From positions 24,095,744 to 24,159,743 of the forward strand of contig CM032123.1 of assembly GCA_018894105.1 (NCBI GenBank): a stretch of DNA of 64,000 bases, written 5' to 3'. Source of the DNA: Jacaranda mimosifolia (taxonomy: Eukaryota; Streptophyta; Magnoliopsida; Lamiales; Bignoniaceae). A program made the translations under genes and the position numbers. This document shows positions 33,394-44,060 of the stretch, piece by piece (position 1 is the stretch's first letter; every line of letters starts with the position of its first letter). A model generated the notes under the pieces. That model had not been told where the DNA came from. It did no database searches and worked only from the letters and a program-made list of their open reading frames with translations.

Positions 33394-34226
33394 CTTCCAA
33401 ATTACCCGCATTCAAATATCTAATTTATTCAATTCGCTATATTCCTATGTGAATTAACTAAATTATGGAAATGGTTATACCACTCAACTAACTCCGTAGG
33501 GCAAGAGGTATATTCCTATCCTACTCACAAATTAATTAATTCATTAATTTGAACAATTAATCTAAAGTCTTCTATTGTCAATCAATCCCTAGATTTCCTT
33601 TAGGATTTAAAGATGCACTTGACTGTTGATCAGACAATCAAATAGAAACATCACATAATCTAAGAAATAACCTTAAGTGCTACTAATTTCATGAAAGAAA
33701 ATCATGCATCAATTTATTCAAAAGAATCCATCATAATCCTAGAATAACGAATTAATTCGTGGTTGAATTGTCAAACAAAATATACATAAAATGAAACATC
33801 GTCTCAAATCTAGAATTAAAAAGAAATCAAAGGGATAAGGTGAAACTTTATTCCTAGATGAATCTGATATCTACTTTGTCCTCCTCCGAATCCTGAGTTC
33901 TCGCAGTACTTCTAATCTGCAAAATAGAAAATCCCAATCTGGTCTTCTAACTAAGTATCTGAAATGCCTATTTATAACTGATTGAAAGAGTCTTCTAATT
34001 GGAATATGACTCAAATAAATAAAGACTCTTATGTCCATATTTGATTAACTCATGAGGTATCGTCCAATCAGCATTCCCACCAACTTGTGTCTATAATTTC
34101 TCCACTTTTATTCCTGCAATTCCAAATTTTCATCAATTAGTAAGGGAATTATAATTTTTTAAACAAGAAAATTATTTGTTAAGTCCTAAATACGATATTC
34201 AAATTAATACTAATAGAAACTTAACA
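33394..34226 (-). repeat. 3' LTR of element H, proximal part (right of insertion)
   Basis: It starts with CTTCC, the second target copy of C, and matches 39494-40358 of the 5' LTR. On the minus strand it begins TGTTAAGTTTCTATTAG at 34226, just after the purine tract. Confidence 0.9.
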
Positions 34227-34241
34227 AACACCCCCAAACTT
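34227..34241 (-). other. polypurine tract of element H
   Basis: On the minus strand AAGTTTGGGGGTGTT directly precedes the 3' LTR's TGTTAAG. It is purine rich and correctly placed for plus-strand priming. Confidence 0.75.
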
Positions 34242-36028
34242 AATAAGTTGTTGAGCATCATAAAGAAAAGACTCAAAGACACTCTAAGGAAAAAAAAATC
34301 AACACTAAAATGCATGTACAAAAATATCACTTCTTTTTGTTACTTTCAGAACTACTTCAAAGCTATGCTCGTAGTCAACCACAATTGTGATCTAATTTCA
34401 CTATGAACAAATAAGTAGATGCAATGTTCAAATTAATCCCCCGTGTATGTGTGTTATTTCTATACAAGTAGTTACTGGTAATTCGGATTAATTTATGTAT
34501 AAGTACAAGACTCTACTCTACTACTCCATAGGTTTGTTTTTAATCTCTATCTCCACTAATGTAGCATACACTCAATAAATGATCATTTAGGACTTTTAGA
34601 GCTTGTAATGTAGGCTTGGGTAAAGGTAGGAAAGATATGGATAATATTGACTCAATACTCACAACACTTGCTCATCATCACCTTTTAATGCTCCCCCAAT
34701 CTATTTGAATAGTACTTCTCAATTTCTTTCTTTCTCCCCTTTTTCTCATATATATATATATATATATTGCGCTCATGCCACTATGCATCTTTTTCTTCAT
34801 TTTTTTTTTAATTCTTTTTTCTCTCTTTTTTTTGGGTGGGGAAAGAAAACCCAACTCATGGACACTATAATGTTTGTTCCCATCTTCATAAGAGCTTCTA
34901 ATAGATCTAACAAGTAAATTGTGGGATTTATTTGGTAGGATCATATGTTTAGGTAGGTTGTTGAGTCTGTTGTCAAATAAAAAGCATACTTTAAAATAGG
35001 CTCAATAAGGGATCCTAGGGATATAATATTATTTGGTAGGCTTGAAAAGCTCAAACAAGTCAAAAATGGCCTAAGTCATTTCCCATATTTGAGTGTTTTC
35101 TAGAATTTTGCCTGGTAGGGAATCAAACAAATTCTAGAGTTTAAATTACTACCTATGATACTCATGCATAAATGTCCTCTAAATCAAACTAATAACTAAA
35201 AGTGAAAAAGTGAGTGCTAAAAAATAGGGGATGTCATCCTAGCATTGCTTTTACTCAAAGTACACAATTCCATCATCACGCAATTATAATTTTTCATGAA
35301 ACACAAAATTAAAGAAGTAATATCTTCATTGACTCAAGAAGATTAATTTATGTACATGCAAGACATCAACGCAATTGCTAAACCCTAATTATAATCAAAA
35401 TAATAGGAAATAATGAAAAATAAATTACTAAGAACTGACGTACAGAGCACTCCTCAAATTTGAGGGGTACTTTGCCCTCAAGGTACTAACACAATCATGA
35501 CAAAGGAAAAGAAACAGTAATATGAAAAAAAAAATAATAATAATAACAAATAAAAAATAAAAATAAAAAGATGAAAATACGCCCTGATCAATCGACGATG
35601 TTATCATCCTTCTCAACCTCCCGGGCTGGAATTGCAACAGTAATGTAAAGATATAATGGTGGTGGTGAGTATTAACACTAAACAAAATTACTCCCAATAA
35701 TGCCAAGGGAAAATCAAGAAATTCCAACCCATAAATCAACATCCAACAATTTTATCTCAACTGGCATCCAAATATCTACCACTTCACCTCAATAATCAAT
35801 CAATTATTTATCAAATAATCTCAACTAAACAACCACTAAATTTAAATTATTCAATAAATAATCTAACTAATTCCAAATTCTCAAATCAATTAAATAGGCC
35901 TTTATAAATGAAAAAAAAAAGAGAATTTAAATCAATTTAAAATACTAATATATCTAAAATATTCTAAAGAAAGAGTAATGAAGAAGGTGGTGTAGATAGG
36001 TTTGTTTGAGAAAAAAATAAAGTGAATA

Positions 36029-36115
36029 AAAAGACCAGAGAAAAAGAAAAATAGGAAAAGAAAAGAAAGAAAACAAAAAGAAAAGAAAAATAAAAAAGAA
36101 AAGAAAAATATAGAA
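36029..36115 (+). repeat. purine-rich simple repeat (AAAAG-type)
   Basis: This is an imperfect GAAAAGAAAAG run of nearly pure purine in the non-coding part of element H. Confidence 0.8.
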
Positions 36116-36243
36116 GATGGGGGCTTTGGGAGAGGGGTGGCATGGCAGATAACTTGCATCTTTTGTTTGTTTCTATTTTTACTCTTGTTTTTTAATTATT
36201 ATAATTAATGGGTTTCTATTGGCTGGGGCCAGCGCAAGTGCTA

Positions 36244-36271
36244 CTGGACGCCCAAAAATTTGGGCGTCCAG
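36244..36271. repeat. 28-bp inverted repeat (13-bp arms)
   Basis: The arms CTGGACGCCCAAA and TTTGGGCGTCCAG are separated by two bases. This is a perfect palindrome in an otherwise AT-rich non-coding region. It may extrude or form an RNA hairpin. Its role is unknown. Confidence 0.8.
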
Positions 36272-37002
36272 GTTCCCTCCCCACGCATGGGTGTAATTAA
36301 CTGGAGGTGCAAGCCCAATTAATTAATTTTTTTCTACATTGGGGCGCAAATTGCATGCACCCCAACGCACATGCTATTCTATCCAAGAGTGAAATTTTTC
36401 AAGCCTTGCGCGGGGGCGCGAAACATCGCATGAGGCATTTTTTTTAAACTGCAAAACACCAAATAAAAAATATTAAACAAAAAAAATACTAAAAAATAAA
36501 AAAAAAATTAAATACTTGAGTTGGCTCCCAATAAGCACTTAAGGGGATTTGCGCGTTAGTTTTTAGTCCTTTGTTCTTTTTTTTTTTTTAATTTCCCTCA
36601 AAATGGTGTGTTAGGGCATACATTACTTATGCCTTGCACATACAATTCTACCAAGGCATCCAAAAAAAAAATGCCTTGCATGTGGAGGCACATGTCACCT
36701 GCAGCCCGAGCACTTGCGCCACTGTAGCGGGGCCGTTGCCCAAGGCATGAAAATTCACGCCTTGCGCCCTTTTTTTTAATTTTATTTCTTAACATGCAAA
36801 AACTCCAAAATAAATATAAATTAGATAAAAATAAATTGATGCAAATAAAATAAAGAATAAAAAAATACTAAAAAAAATGAAAATATAAAGCAATTAAAAA
36901 ATTGGGTTGCCTCCCAAAAAGCACTTGATTTATAATCTTAACTTGACTTTTCAGGCTTCACTTGATGTTGGTTAAGGTGATTGTAGATTGTTGATGATCA
37001 AA

Positions 37003-37521
37003 TCACTTTCCCAAGAGTGGTCTCCTAAGGATGATTGGAACTTCAATATCCTCCTCCATGTCCAACACAATAAAATCTGCAGGGAAAATAAATTTATCAA
37101 CTTTTACTAATACATCTTCAATTATTCCCTTAGGATATGTGAATCTTCTATCTGCAAGTTGCAAGGTTACATTAGTTGGCTTGATCTCGCCCAATCCAAG
37201 TTGCTGGTAGATGGAATGTGGCATTAAATTTACGCTTGCCCTCAAATCGCAAAGTGCCCTTCCAGAATATTTAGTACCAATTTTGCATGGTATGGTAAAA
37301 CTCCCAGGATCCTTGAGCTTTGCAGGTAACTTATTTTGGATTATTGCACTGCATTTCCCTGTGAGAGCCACTATTTCAAATTCATTCAAACACCTTTTCT
37401 TAGATAAAATAGCTTTCATTAATTTCACATAACTTGGCATTTGTTCTAAGGCTTCATTGAATGGAATATTTATGTAGAGTTTCTTGAAAACCTCCAAATA
37501 TTGTAGAAATTGCTTGTCCAA
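37003..37521 (-). pseudogene. Athila-like retropepsin (aspartic protease) of element H
   Basis: This is a 172-codon open stretch, the longest clean gypsy frame here. It has EQMPSYVKLMKAILSKKR, then KDPGSFTIPCKIG, the active-site region ALCDLRASVNLMP, LQLADRRFTYPKG, IEDVLVKVDKF and VPIILRRPLLGK. In the Athila family the active site is LCDLGAS. Here Gly is Arg (DLRAS), and the later LGRPF is LRRPL, so activity is unlikely. A stop comes immediately after LLGK, where the polyprotein would normally run on to RT. The Met at 37521 is only the first in frame. The domain belongs to a gag-pro polyprotein. Confidence 0.88.
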
Positions 37522-39010
37522 CTTTTGTTTCTTAAGTATCTAAGGAAAAGGTGGAAGTGGTCTGATAGGATTAACTTCTTCAATTTTCTACTTCTCATCC
37601 TTTTCCTTATTAACTGATGATTCTTCTTCCAATTCCTCTGAAGATGGAGGGACCTTCTGAAATTCTTGCAACTCTCTACCATTCCTCAAAGAAATAACAT
37701 TGCAGTGTTCCCTAGCTTCTCATTTAGGATTTATCTCAGTATCACTTGGCAAACTTCCTTGTTGCCTCATACTCAATGCACTAGCTAGTCGGCCCATTTA
37801 TGTTTCTAATGTTCTGATTGAAGCTGAATGATTCTAAATTGCGGCTTCAATTTTTTCCATGAACTACATAAACATCTCTTCTAATGATAGCTTCTTTTTC
37901 TTAAGTTAGTGGCTTAGGAGCTAATGTTTGTCCTTATTTATTGCTCCATGAAAAGTTAGGATGTTACCTCCAACTAGGATGACAAGTATTTGAGTATGAA
38001 TTATTTTGATTCCTATTGAAGTTCCCAACAAACTGCATTGATTCCAAAGTATGCTAACATTGATCACTCGAATGCGCATCTCCCCATATATCGCAAGTAA
38101 TAAATTGGATTTCTACTGCTTGAACTTGCAGTACTGCTTGAGTTATAATACTTGCAAGCATGTCCATCTTCTTCGTTAAAGCTTCCAACTGTGCAGTTAA
38201 AGATGTAATAGCATTTACCTCATAAACTTCTGTAGCTTTCTTTGGTTGAGTTAATCTCTCAATTGGCTACTGATAATTGTTTGCCGCCATCTCTTCAAAT
38301 AACTTAAATATTTTCCCAATCTTTTTCAGCATAAGTGTACCTCCTGCAGTAGCATCAACTATTGCTCTTGTTTGGGCGGATAATCCATTGTAGAGTGTTT
38401 GCACTTGAAGCTACTTTCTCAATCCATGATGAGGGCATTTTCTGAGCATATCCTTATATCATTCTCATGCCTCATAAAATGTTTCCTGATCAAATTAGAC
38501 AAAGGAAGTAATCTTATTCCTCAACTTGACTATTTATGATGGTGGGAAAAGTTTGGGCAAGAATCTCTATTTAAATCATCCCAATTCACAATTGATCGCA
38601 ATGGCAAAGATGATAGCCAACTCTTTGCTTTGTCCTTTAGTGAAAATGGAAATAACCTCAATCAGATTACATCATCAAAAACTTCATTATATTTGAAGGT
38701 ATCACAAATCTCCAAAAAATTAGTTAATGAGCATTCGAATCTTCTGTTGCAGATCCCTCAAATTGTATTAAACTCTGTATCATCTGAATTATAGTAGGCT
38801 TGATCACAAAAGTATTGGCTTGAATAGATGGCTAGCTATTGATGTATGAAAGCCTTGAATTTGTGGGATAACATAATCCCCCAGATATCCATCTTCTTCT
38901 GCTACTTCTTCAGTATCCTCGTTTGCTTGCTGAAGTGCTTATCTGCATTTTCAAAAAGCTCTCTCAATTTCTAGATCAAACGGTACTAATTCTAGCTCCT
39001 CATTATCCTA
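37522..39010 (-). pseudogene. Athila-like gag of element H, heavily degraded
   Basis: Blocks resembling Athila gag appear on the minus strand in shifting frames: FVIKPTIIQMIQ and IQFEGSATEDSNAH (about 38700-38820), a region like FPFSL.DKA near 38640, and further pieces towards 37700. An acidic and basic-rich stretch (37470-37682) precedes the protease. There is no single open frame and no intact start. Assignment rests on motif order and on the protease downstream. Confidence 0.7.
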
Positions 39011-39033
39011 CGTATAATTGGAAAGATCTCCGA

Positions 39034-39045
39034 AATAAATAAATA

Positions 39046-39082
<37 letters not shown>

Positions 39083-39100
39083 ATAAAATAAAATAAAAAG
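39034..39100 (+). repeat. microsatellite (AAT)n / (AAAAT)n
   Basis: AATAAATAAATAATAATAAT-type runs change to AAATAAAATAAAATA. They lie in the leader of element H between primer site and gag. Confidence 0.9.
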
Positions 39101-39155
39101 TCTGAATTAAAATTTGGTGCCTAAAACTAATATTAGCAAAAACAAAATAATTTTA

Positions 39156-39175
39156 GTTCTCTAGCAATGGCGCCA
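39156..39175 (-). other. primer-binding site of element H (tRNA-Asp type)
   Basis: On the minus strand TGGCGCCATTGCTAGAGA lies nine bases after the 5' LTR. The 3' end of plant tRNA-Asp predicts TGGCGCCGTTGCCGGGGA. The four differences are all transitions (G-to-A or C-to-T), consistent with decay by deamination. tRNA-Asp priming fits the Athila assignment. Confidence 0.75.
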
Positions 39176-39184
39176 AAAACTCGT

Positions 39185-40358
39185 TGGTTGTGTAAAACAA
39201 ATAATCCAAACAATTACGCGAGTGCACGTGTCACAACAAGTAATAAAGTGATGAGAAGAGTATCGATCCCTACCAATTCATCACACACTTGTTTTATTCA
39301 AACAAAAATCAATTATGTAGGAATTAAAACTGAACTAATAAAAATAAGAAAAAAATGTACTGCTTAGGATTTCTACCAGGATATAGAAGCCTAGAATTCT
39401 AATTTCATCAATTGAATGAGTTGATTACATAATTTTCTCCCTATGCAATTAATAACAGGTTATTAGTCTTGAGTCTTATGCAATTACGGGGTTCTTCCAA
39501 ATTACCCGCAATCAAATCCCTAATTTATTCAATTCAACTATATTCCTATGTGAATTAACTAAATTATGGATAAAGTTGTACCACTCAACTAACTCCCTAG
39601 AGAAAGCAGGTATATTCATATCCTACTCACAAATTAAATAATTCATCAATTTTAACAATTAATCCTAAGGTCTTTTATTGTCAATCATTCCCCATATTTT
39701 CTTTTCCAAAACTCCTCTAGGGTTTAAAGATACATTTGACTATTGATCAGGCAATCAAATAGAAAAAGCACACAATAGAAGAAATAAACTTAAGTGCTAC
39801 TATTTCATGAAAGAAAATCATGCATCAATTTATTTAAAAGAATCCATCATAATCCTAGAATAATGAATTAGTTCATGATTGAATTGTCAAACAAAACATG
39901 AATAAAATGAAACATTGTCTCAAATCCAAAATTAAAAAAAAAAAATCAAAGGGAGAAGAAGAAACTATATTCCTAGACGAATCTAAACTCCACTTTGTCC
40001 TCCTCCGAATCTCGAATTCTCGTGGTATTTCTTATCTCCAAAATAGAAAATCCCAATCTAGTTTTGTAACTAAGTGTCTGAAAGACCTATTTATAATTGA
40101 TTAAAAGAGTCTTCTAATTAGAATAGGACTTAAATAAATCAGACTCTTATGTCAATATTTGATTAGATCATGAGGTTTCATCCAATCAGTATTCCCACCA
40201 ACTTATATCAATTTGTCCTTTTTTGTAATTTCTTCACTTGTATTCCTGCAATTCCAAATTTTCATCAATTAGCAAGGGAATTATAATTTTTTAAACAAGA
40301 AAATTATTTATTAAGTCCTAAATATGATATTAAAACTAATACTAATAGGGACTTAACA
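39185..40358 (-). repeat. 5' LTR of element H
   Basis: This is a 1174-bp LTR, TGTTAAGTCCC at 40358 to ACACAACCA at 39185 on the minus strand. It keeps the uninterrupted GGTTCTTCCAAATTACCCGC sequence (CTTCC at 39494-39498) where C sits in the other LTR. The short frame at 39898-40104 has no recognisable domain. Confidence 0.9.
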
Positions 40359-40967
40359 CCCCACTAAAAAATGGATGGATAAAGTCAAAAGTTTAAATTG
40401 ATTTTAACTAAAAAAGTAAAAGGACAAAAGGGTAAAAATTAAGATGTTGATAGTCCTATTAAAAAGATCAACAAATAAGATATTTTTATGCTTTGTATAT
40501 ATACATATAAATATATCATACATATACATATATGTAAACACATATGTTTGTATATACATAAATACATATATATACATACATACACAAACACGCATACACA
40601 CGCATATATATATATGTATCCAAACTTGACAACCATGTTGGATAGCCAAATTTGGCCATAGCTGTTGGCCTGTCCAGGCAAGTTATGGCTAATTAGGGGG
40701 TGTGGGGATGAGGGTGCGGTGGGGAAGGGTGAATGAAGAAGATACTCTTATTTTTTTCTTCTTCTTTATTTCTATTTTTTTAATTTATTTTTAGTTATTA
40801 AATAAATTTAAATCAAATTATTTTAAGTATGTTTGTTGGTTAATATTATTAAGTATGCAATTTAGAATAGAAAGAGTTATATCATAGAGCCAGGGGGCCC
40901 ATCCTCCCCAAAGAAAACTGAATAGACCTAGAGCAAGACACTGATTCCCTTTCTCTCTACCTGTCAC
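40359..40967. other. unassigned flank of element H with AT/CA microsatellite
   Basis: No gene is evident. An AT- and CA-rich low-complexity run (TATATACATATA, CACGCATACACACG) lies at about 40495-40617. It accounts for the open frames on both strands there. The rest is unique-looking sequence. Confidence 0.55.
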
Positions 40968-41240
40968 AGGTGAACAAGCTGTGGGGATAGAGTACACTCG
41001 ACAAATTCAATATTCTAAATAGTGGGCTAATGTGGTGCTGGTGCCCATACCCAACAGGAAATGAAAGATGTGCATTGACTTTATTGACTTAGATAAAGCT
41101 TACCTAAATGACCCATTTTAGTTTCTGCACATAGATGCACTAACGAACTCCATAACGGAATATGAGATATTGAGTCACCTTGATACATACCAAGGTACAA
41201 CCAAATCCATATAACCTCGAACAACCAGAACAAAATAATG
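40968..41240 (+). pseudogene. Ty3/gypsy reverse transcriptase fragment (J2)
   Basis: Reading 40999-41138 gives RQIQYSK, stop, WANVVLVPIPNRK, stop, then MCIDFIDLDKAYLNDPF and HIDA. This matches the RT N-terminal motifs of gypsy pol (family ANVV.VPK.NGKWRMCVDFTDLNKACPKD..PLP.ID). A shifted frame continues LDTYQG, YNQIHI, corresponding to F.DAYSGYNQI. Only about 80 residues of RT remain, with three stops and a frameshift. It runs directly into a gag fragment, which is the reverse of normal order. Confidence 0.75.
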
Positions 41241-41580
41241 AATGACATTAAGAAGCAAATATTTGATAAGAGGTGTCGCTTCCATCATGATCATAGATAT
41301 ACCATCAAGAAATACAGACACTTGAATGACGAGATTGAGAGTTTGATTCAGAGGGGATGCCTTAAAGAATATGTGGCATAGAGACTGAACAATCCCAAAA
41401 ATGGCCTAATAATTGGAGGTTGTAAAGACCGCCGCCGCCGACCCTATGAGTGTCCAAAGCTCAAAGACCAGCAATACCAACGCGATGTGGAAAGCCTCCC
41501 TATAGCTAATGTCATATTAATGATTAAGGAGGACTAGCTGACGGAGAATCCACAAATGTGTGAAAAGCATTAATGCAGGT
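41236..41580 (+). pseudogene. gypsy gag C-terminal fragment, first copy (J2)
   Basis: The reading CRFHHDHRYTIKKYRHLNDE, then IESLIQRGCLKEYV matches the zinc-finger-like gag C-terminus of Tat-type gypsy elements (family KYC.FH.DHGH.TE.C..LK.EIE.LI..G.L.EYV). A stop follows VA. The frame then continues basic (CKDRRRRPYE) to about 41545. It sits directly after an RT remnant. Confidence 0.72.
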
Positions 41581-41689
41581 AGTGAGGTAGACACAAGCTC
41601 ATGTAGTTGATTCTATACTAAGAGTTTTTGAAGTGCATCCTCCAACACCCAGCATCACCCAATGGAACCCAAAACATTAGAAGCCCTAT

Positions 41690-42130
41690 GAATCTATAAT
41701 CGAAAAACTCCTACTACTCCAGAAAGACTATTCGTACACATTGAGAAATACATCAGGATTGAGGAGGCAGTAACATTCCAAAATGCTAGCAAATACAAAT
41801 CATGAGAGAATGAAGCCAACACTAACAAAAGGTAAGATAATAATTGGCAACACACTAAATGGGCAACCTTTGAATACACGACCTTGAAGCCCTATAGGTA
41901 GAGATGCTTAAGATAGTTACATTACAAAGCTTGGTCGAACAACACCTAAGGATTACAGCAAGTCTGAAAAGATAGAAGTCTCTAAAGTATTGCATCACAG
42001 TCAAGGATACACTATTAAAGAATGTTGGAACCTGAAAGATGAAATTATAAAGCTAATCTAGCAAGGATATCTTAAAGAGTATGTGATGGAGAAGCAAGCT
42101 AATCCTAAAAGACAGTAGCAAGAAGAGAGG
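41690..42130 (+). pseudogene. gypsy gag fragment, second copy (J2)
   Basis: PERLFVHIEKYIRIEEAVTF matches the RAQKYINAEEAM motif of gypsy gag. About 250 bp later LHHSQGYTIKECWNLKDEI, a stop and QGYLKEYVMEKQANPKRQ repeats the C-terminal motif seen at 41236-41400. The C-terminal module thus occurs twice, about 750 bp apart, in the same orientation. All frames are broken by stops. Confidence 0.72.
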
Positions 42131-42539
42131 TGGATGGTCGATGTCCATGCAACGTGCAATCTAACCTAAAGGCAAGGTAGTTCATTGCCGATATATGTTA
42201 CATCAACTCCCTAAAGAAGAGTCACCAAAGAAATCCAAAGGGCAAAAGCAAAGGGTTGATTTATGATGCAAACGCCATGAATACTTACATCGAGAGCTAC
42301 CCTTCAACAGAACCGAGTGCGCCATCTATGGGATACAAGTTTTCTCATTTTCTATGGCTGATTTATGATAGTCCTTACGTCTATTTATTTCCAGTTTTGA
42401 GGTACTACTCTTCTTTAGTTAGATGTTGCTTTCATTAGAAATGACAAAGCCAATACACATGGGAACTCACTATCATATTGTTGATGGACCACTTAAATGA
42501 ATTTTACTTTCTTCATATTATTATCTCTTATTGTAGATT

Positions 42540-43266
42540 GAATTATTTGAGGCCCTTACGCACTGCCCTCTTGAGCACACATGAATTATTTGAGGCACTT
42601 GTTCACTACTCTTTGAAGCACATTTGAATTATTTAAGGCACTTATGCACCACTTTCTATAGCATAATTGTATTTCTTAAGTCCTTTGCGCATTGTTCTTC
42701 GAAGCACATTGAAATATTTGAGTTGCGCATCACTCTCTGGAGCATATATGAATTATTTAATGTGCTTGCACACCACTCTTCAGAGCGCAATTGAATTATT
42801 TAAGGTGCTTGCACATTGTTCTCAAGAGCGCACAATTGAATTATTTGAGGCACTTGCAAACCATTCTCTAAAGCACACTTGAAATACTTGAGATGCTTGC
42901 ACACTGCTCTCCGAAGTACACTTGAATTATTTAAGGCACTTGTGCACCACTCTCGAGAGCAGAACTGAATTACTTGAGGTACTTGTGCACTATTCTTCGA
43001 AGCACACTTAAATTATTTGACGCATTTGTGCACCACTCACCAGAGCATACTTGAATTAGTTAAAGTGCTTGCACTCTGCTCTCTAAAGCACAATTAAATT
43101 ATTTGAGGCATTTGCACATCGTTCTCCATAGCACACTTGAATTATTTGAGGTGCTTATGCACTACTTTTTGAAGTAAACTTGAATTATTAAGATGCTTGT
43201 GCATTGCTCGTCGGAGCGTACTTGAATTTTTTTAAGCACTTCAGTAGAAAAGCTCTTTGCAGCATA
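42540..43266 (+). repeat. tandem array of a 43-bp unit, about 17 copies
   Basis: Units begin GAATTATTTGAGGCACTTG and end with C/T-rich text and AGAGCACACTT. Lengths are mostly 43 bp (range about 39-45). The sequence between the conserved GAATTATTT and GAGCACA ends varies. There is no unique spacer, so it is not a CRISPR array. Tandem arrays of this kind occur in non-coding parts of Tat/Ogre-type elements. Confidence 0.9.
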
Positions 43267-43814
43267 CTAGACTTCTTTGGCATAAACCTACTATTCGGTT
43301 CCCTAGAGAGTATGTGGTAACCATGTGTAAGCCCATGCAAAATCCTCTCTAGAGGCATGTGGCTGCACCCTAATGAAAATGACTAAATTACACCAATACC
43401 TTAATTGGTTTGGCATAAACCCATTATTTGGCTCCTTCAAGAGTCCGTGGTTGTTATTCATAAACCTACTGAACACCATCCAAGAGGCAAAAGGTTTCAT
43501 TATTACAATACTTAAGATTCATTTCATGTAAGCCCATCATGGGGCCTCGTAGGAGGCATGTGGTTGCACCCTTGAATTCGACCATCAAACCTCTCTGACG
43601 CCACATGACCCTTGAGTGAGGATATACTGTGACATGATCATGACACTTAGCATCAGCAATGACGACCTCACGAATGAGTCTTGCAATAAAACTTTGTTAC
43701 ATCACTTGATGATAGCATCGAGATCCATCGAATGGGATTCGTTGTGAAATACCATCATAATACTTTATTCTTATAAGCCCTCTTCATTAAGGTACCCTAC
43801 TACGTTTAAAACAA

Positions 43815-44060
43815 ATGATAAGTACGATGACAAGACCTTAGCAGTGAGGCACTCAATTAAAATTGATCCAAAAAATTAAGTATTGCAATAAGACATCACT
43901 AGTGAGGTATTCAGTCAAGTTTGATTTAAATGATTAAGTATCCTAAAAAAATTTCCCCAATAAGACCGGCGTGCATCTTATGAATTTTTCTATGAATCTA
44001 CGCAACTTGATAAAACCCCTTCGAGGGGGCTTGTGACTAAACTTGATAAGAAGAGGCTTC
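43815..44060 (+). repeat. short degenerate array related to J1's second array
   Basis: Three or so units carry the core AATAAGACATCACTAGTGAGG followed by TATTCAGTCAAGTTTGATT. The core resembles the GGTAAGACCTCCCAAGTGAGG units at 20675-21060 in J1. Confidence 0.55.

Larger units (their letters stand above)
34242..37002 (-). other. 3' non-coding region of element H
   Basis: About 2.76 kb lie between the protease stop and the 3' LTR with no retroviral domain. It has a TA run (34748-34768), a purine-rich run on the plus strand (36029-36115), a 13-bp-arm palindrome (36244-36271) and two related segments each holding a GGGAGGC/GGGAGCC motif (about 36390-36540 and 36770-36930). Open frames here (such as 35428-35742 and 35932-36159) are Phe-rich products of low-complexity DNA. 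Where RT, RNase H and integrase would be expected there is nothing recognisable. Confidence 0.6.
22871..40358 (-). mobile_element. Athila-like Ty3/gypsy element H, lacking RT and integrase
   Basis: H has two LTRs of about 1.17 kb, TGTTAAGT to ACAACCA on the minus strand: the 5' LTR at 39185-40358, and the 3' LTR at 22871-34226, itself split by copia element C. The internal region (34227-39184, about 5 kb) has a tRNA-Asp-type primer-binding site, degenerate gag, a readable protease and a purine tract. It has no RT, RNase H or integrase. Protease text ends at a stop and is followed by the GGGAGGCAACCCAA-type motif that I associate with the region after coding sequence in Athila-like elements. 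That points to an internal deletion derivative. Outer flanks (CCATA and CCCCA) are not a clear target duplication. Confidence 0.82.

Noticed and set aside
34176..34406. 76-codon Lys/Asn-rich frame across the H 3' LTR end
   Set aside because: It spans the LTR and purine tract border in an AT-rich region with no domain.
35428..36159. Hydrophobic 75-104 codon frames resembling membrane proteins
   Set aside because: The Phe/Leu-rich text is the reverse of A- and AG-rich simple sequence in the non-coding part of element H.
22866..40363. Target duplication for element H
   Set aside because: CCATA and CCCCA match at only three of five positions, too weak to claim.
40404..40681. Open frames of 60-81 codons on both strands
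   Set aside because: They come from the TATATACATA and CACGCA microsatellite. Tyr/Ile/Cys-rich translations are typical of such repeats.
42540..43266. CRISPR-like array
   Set aside because: Units are contiguous and degenerate with no unique spacers. The context is a plant gypsy remnant.
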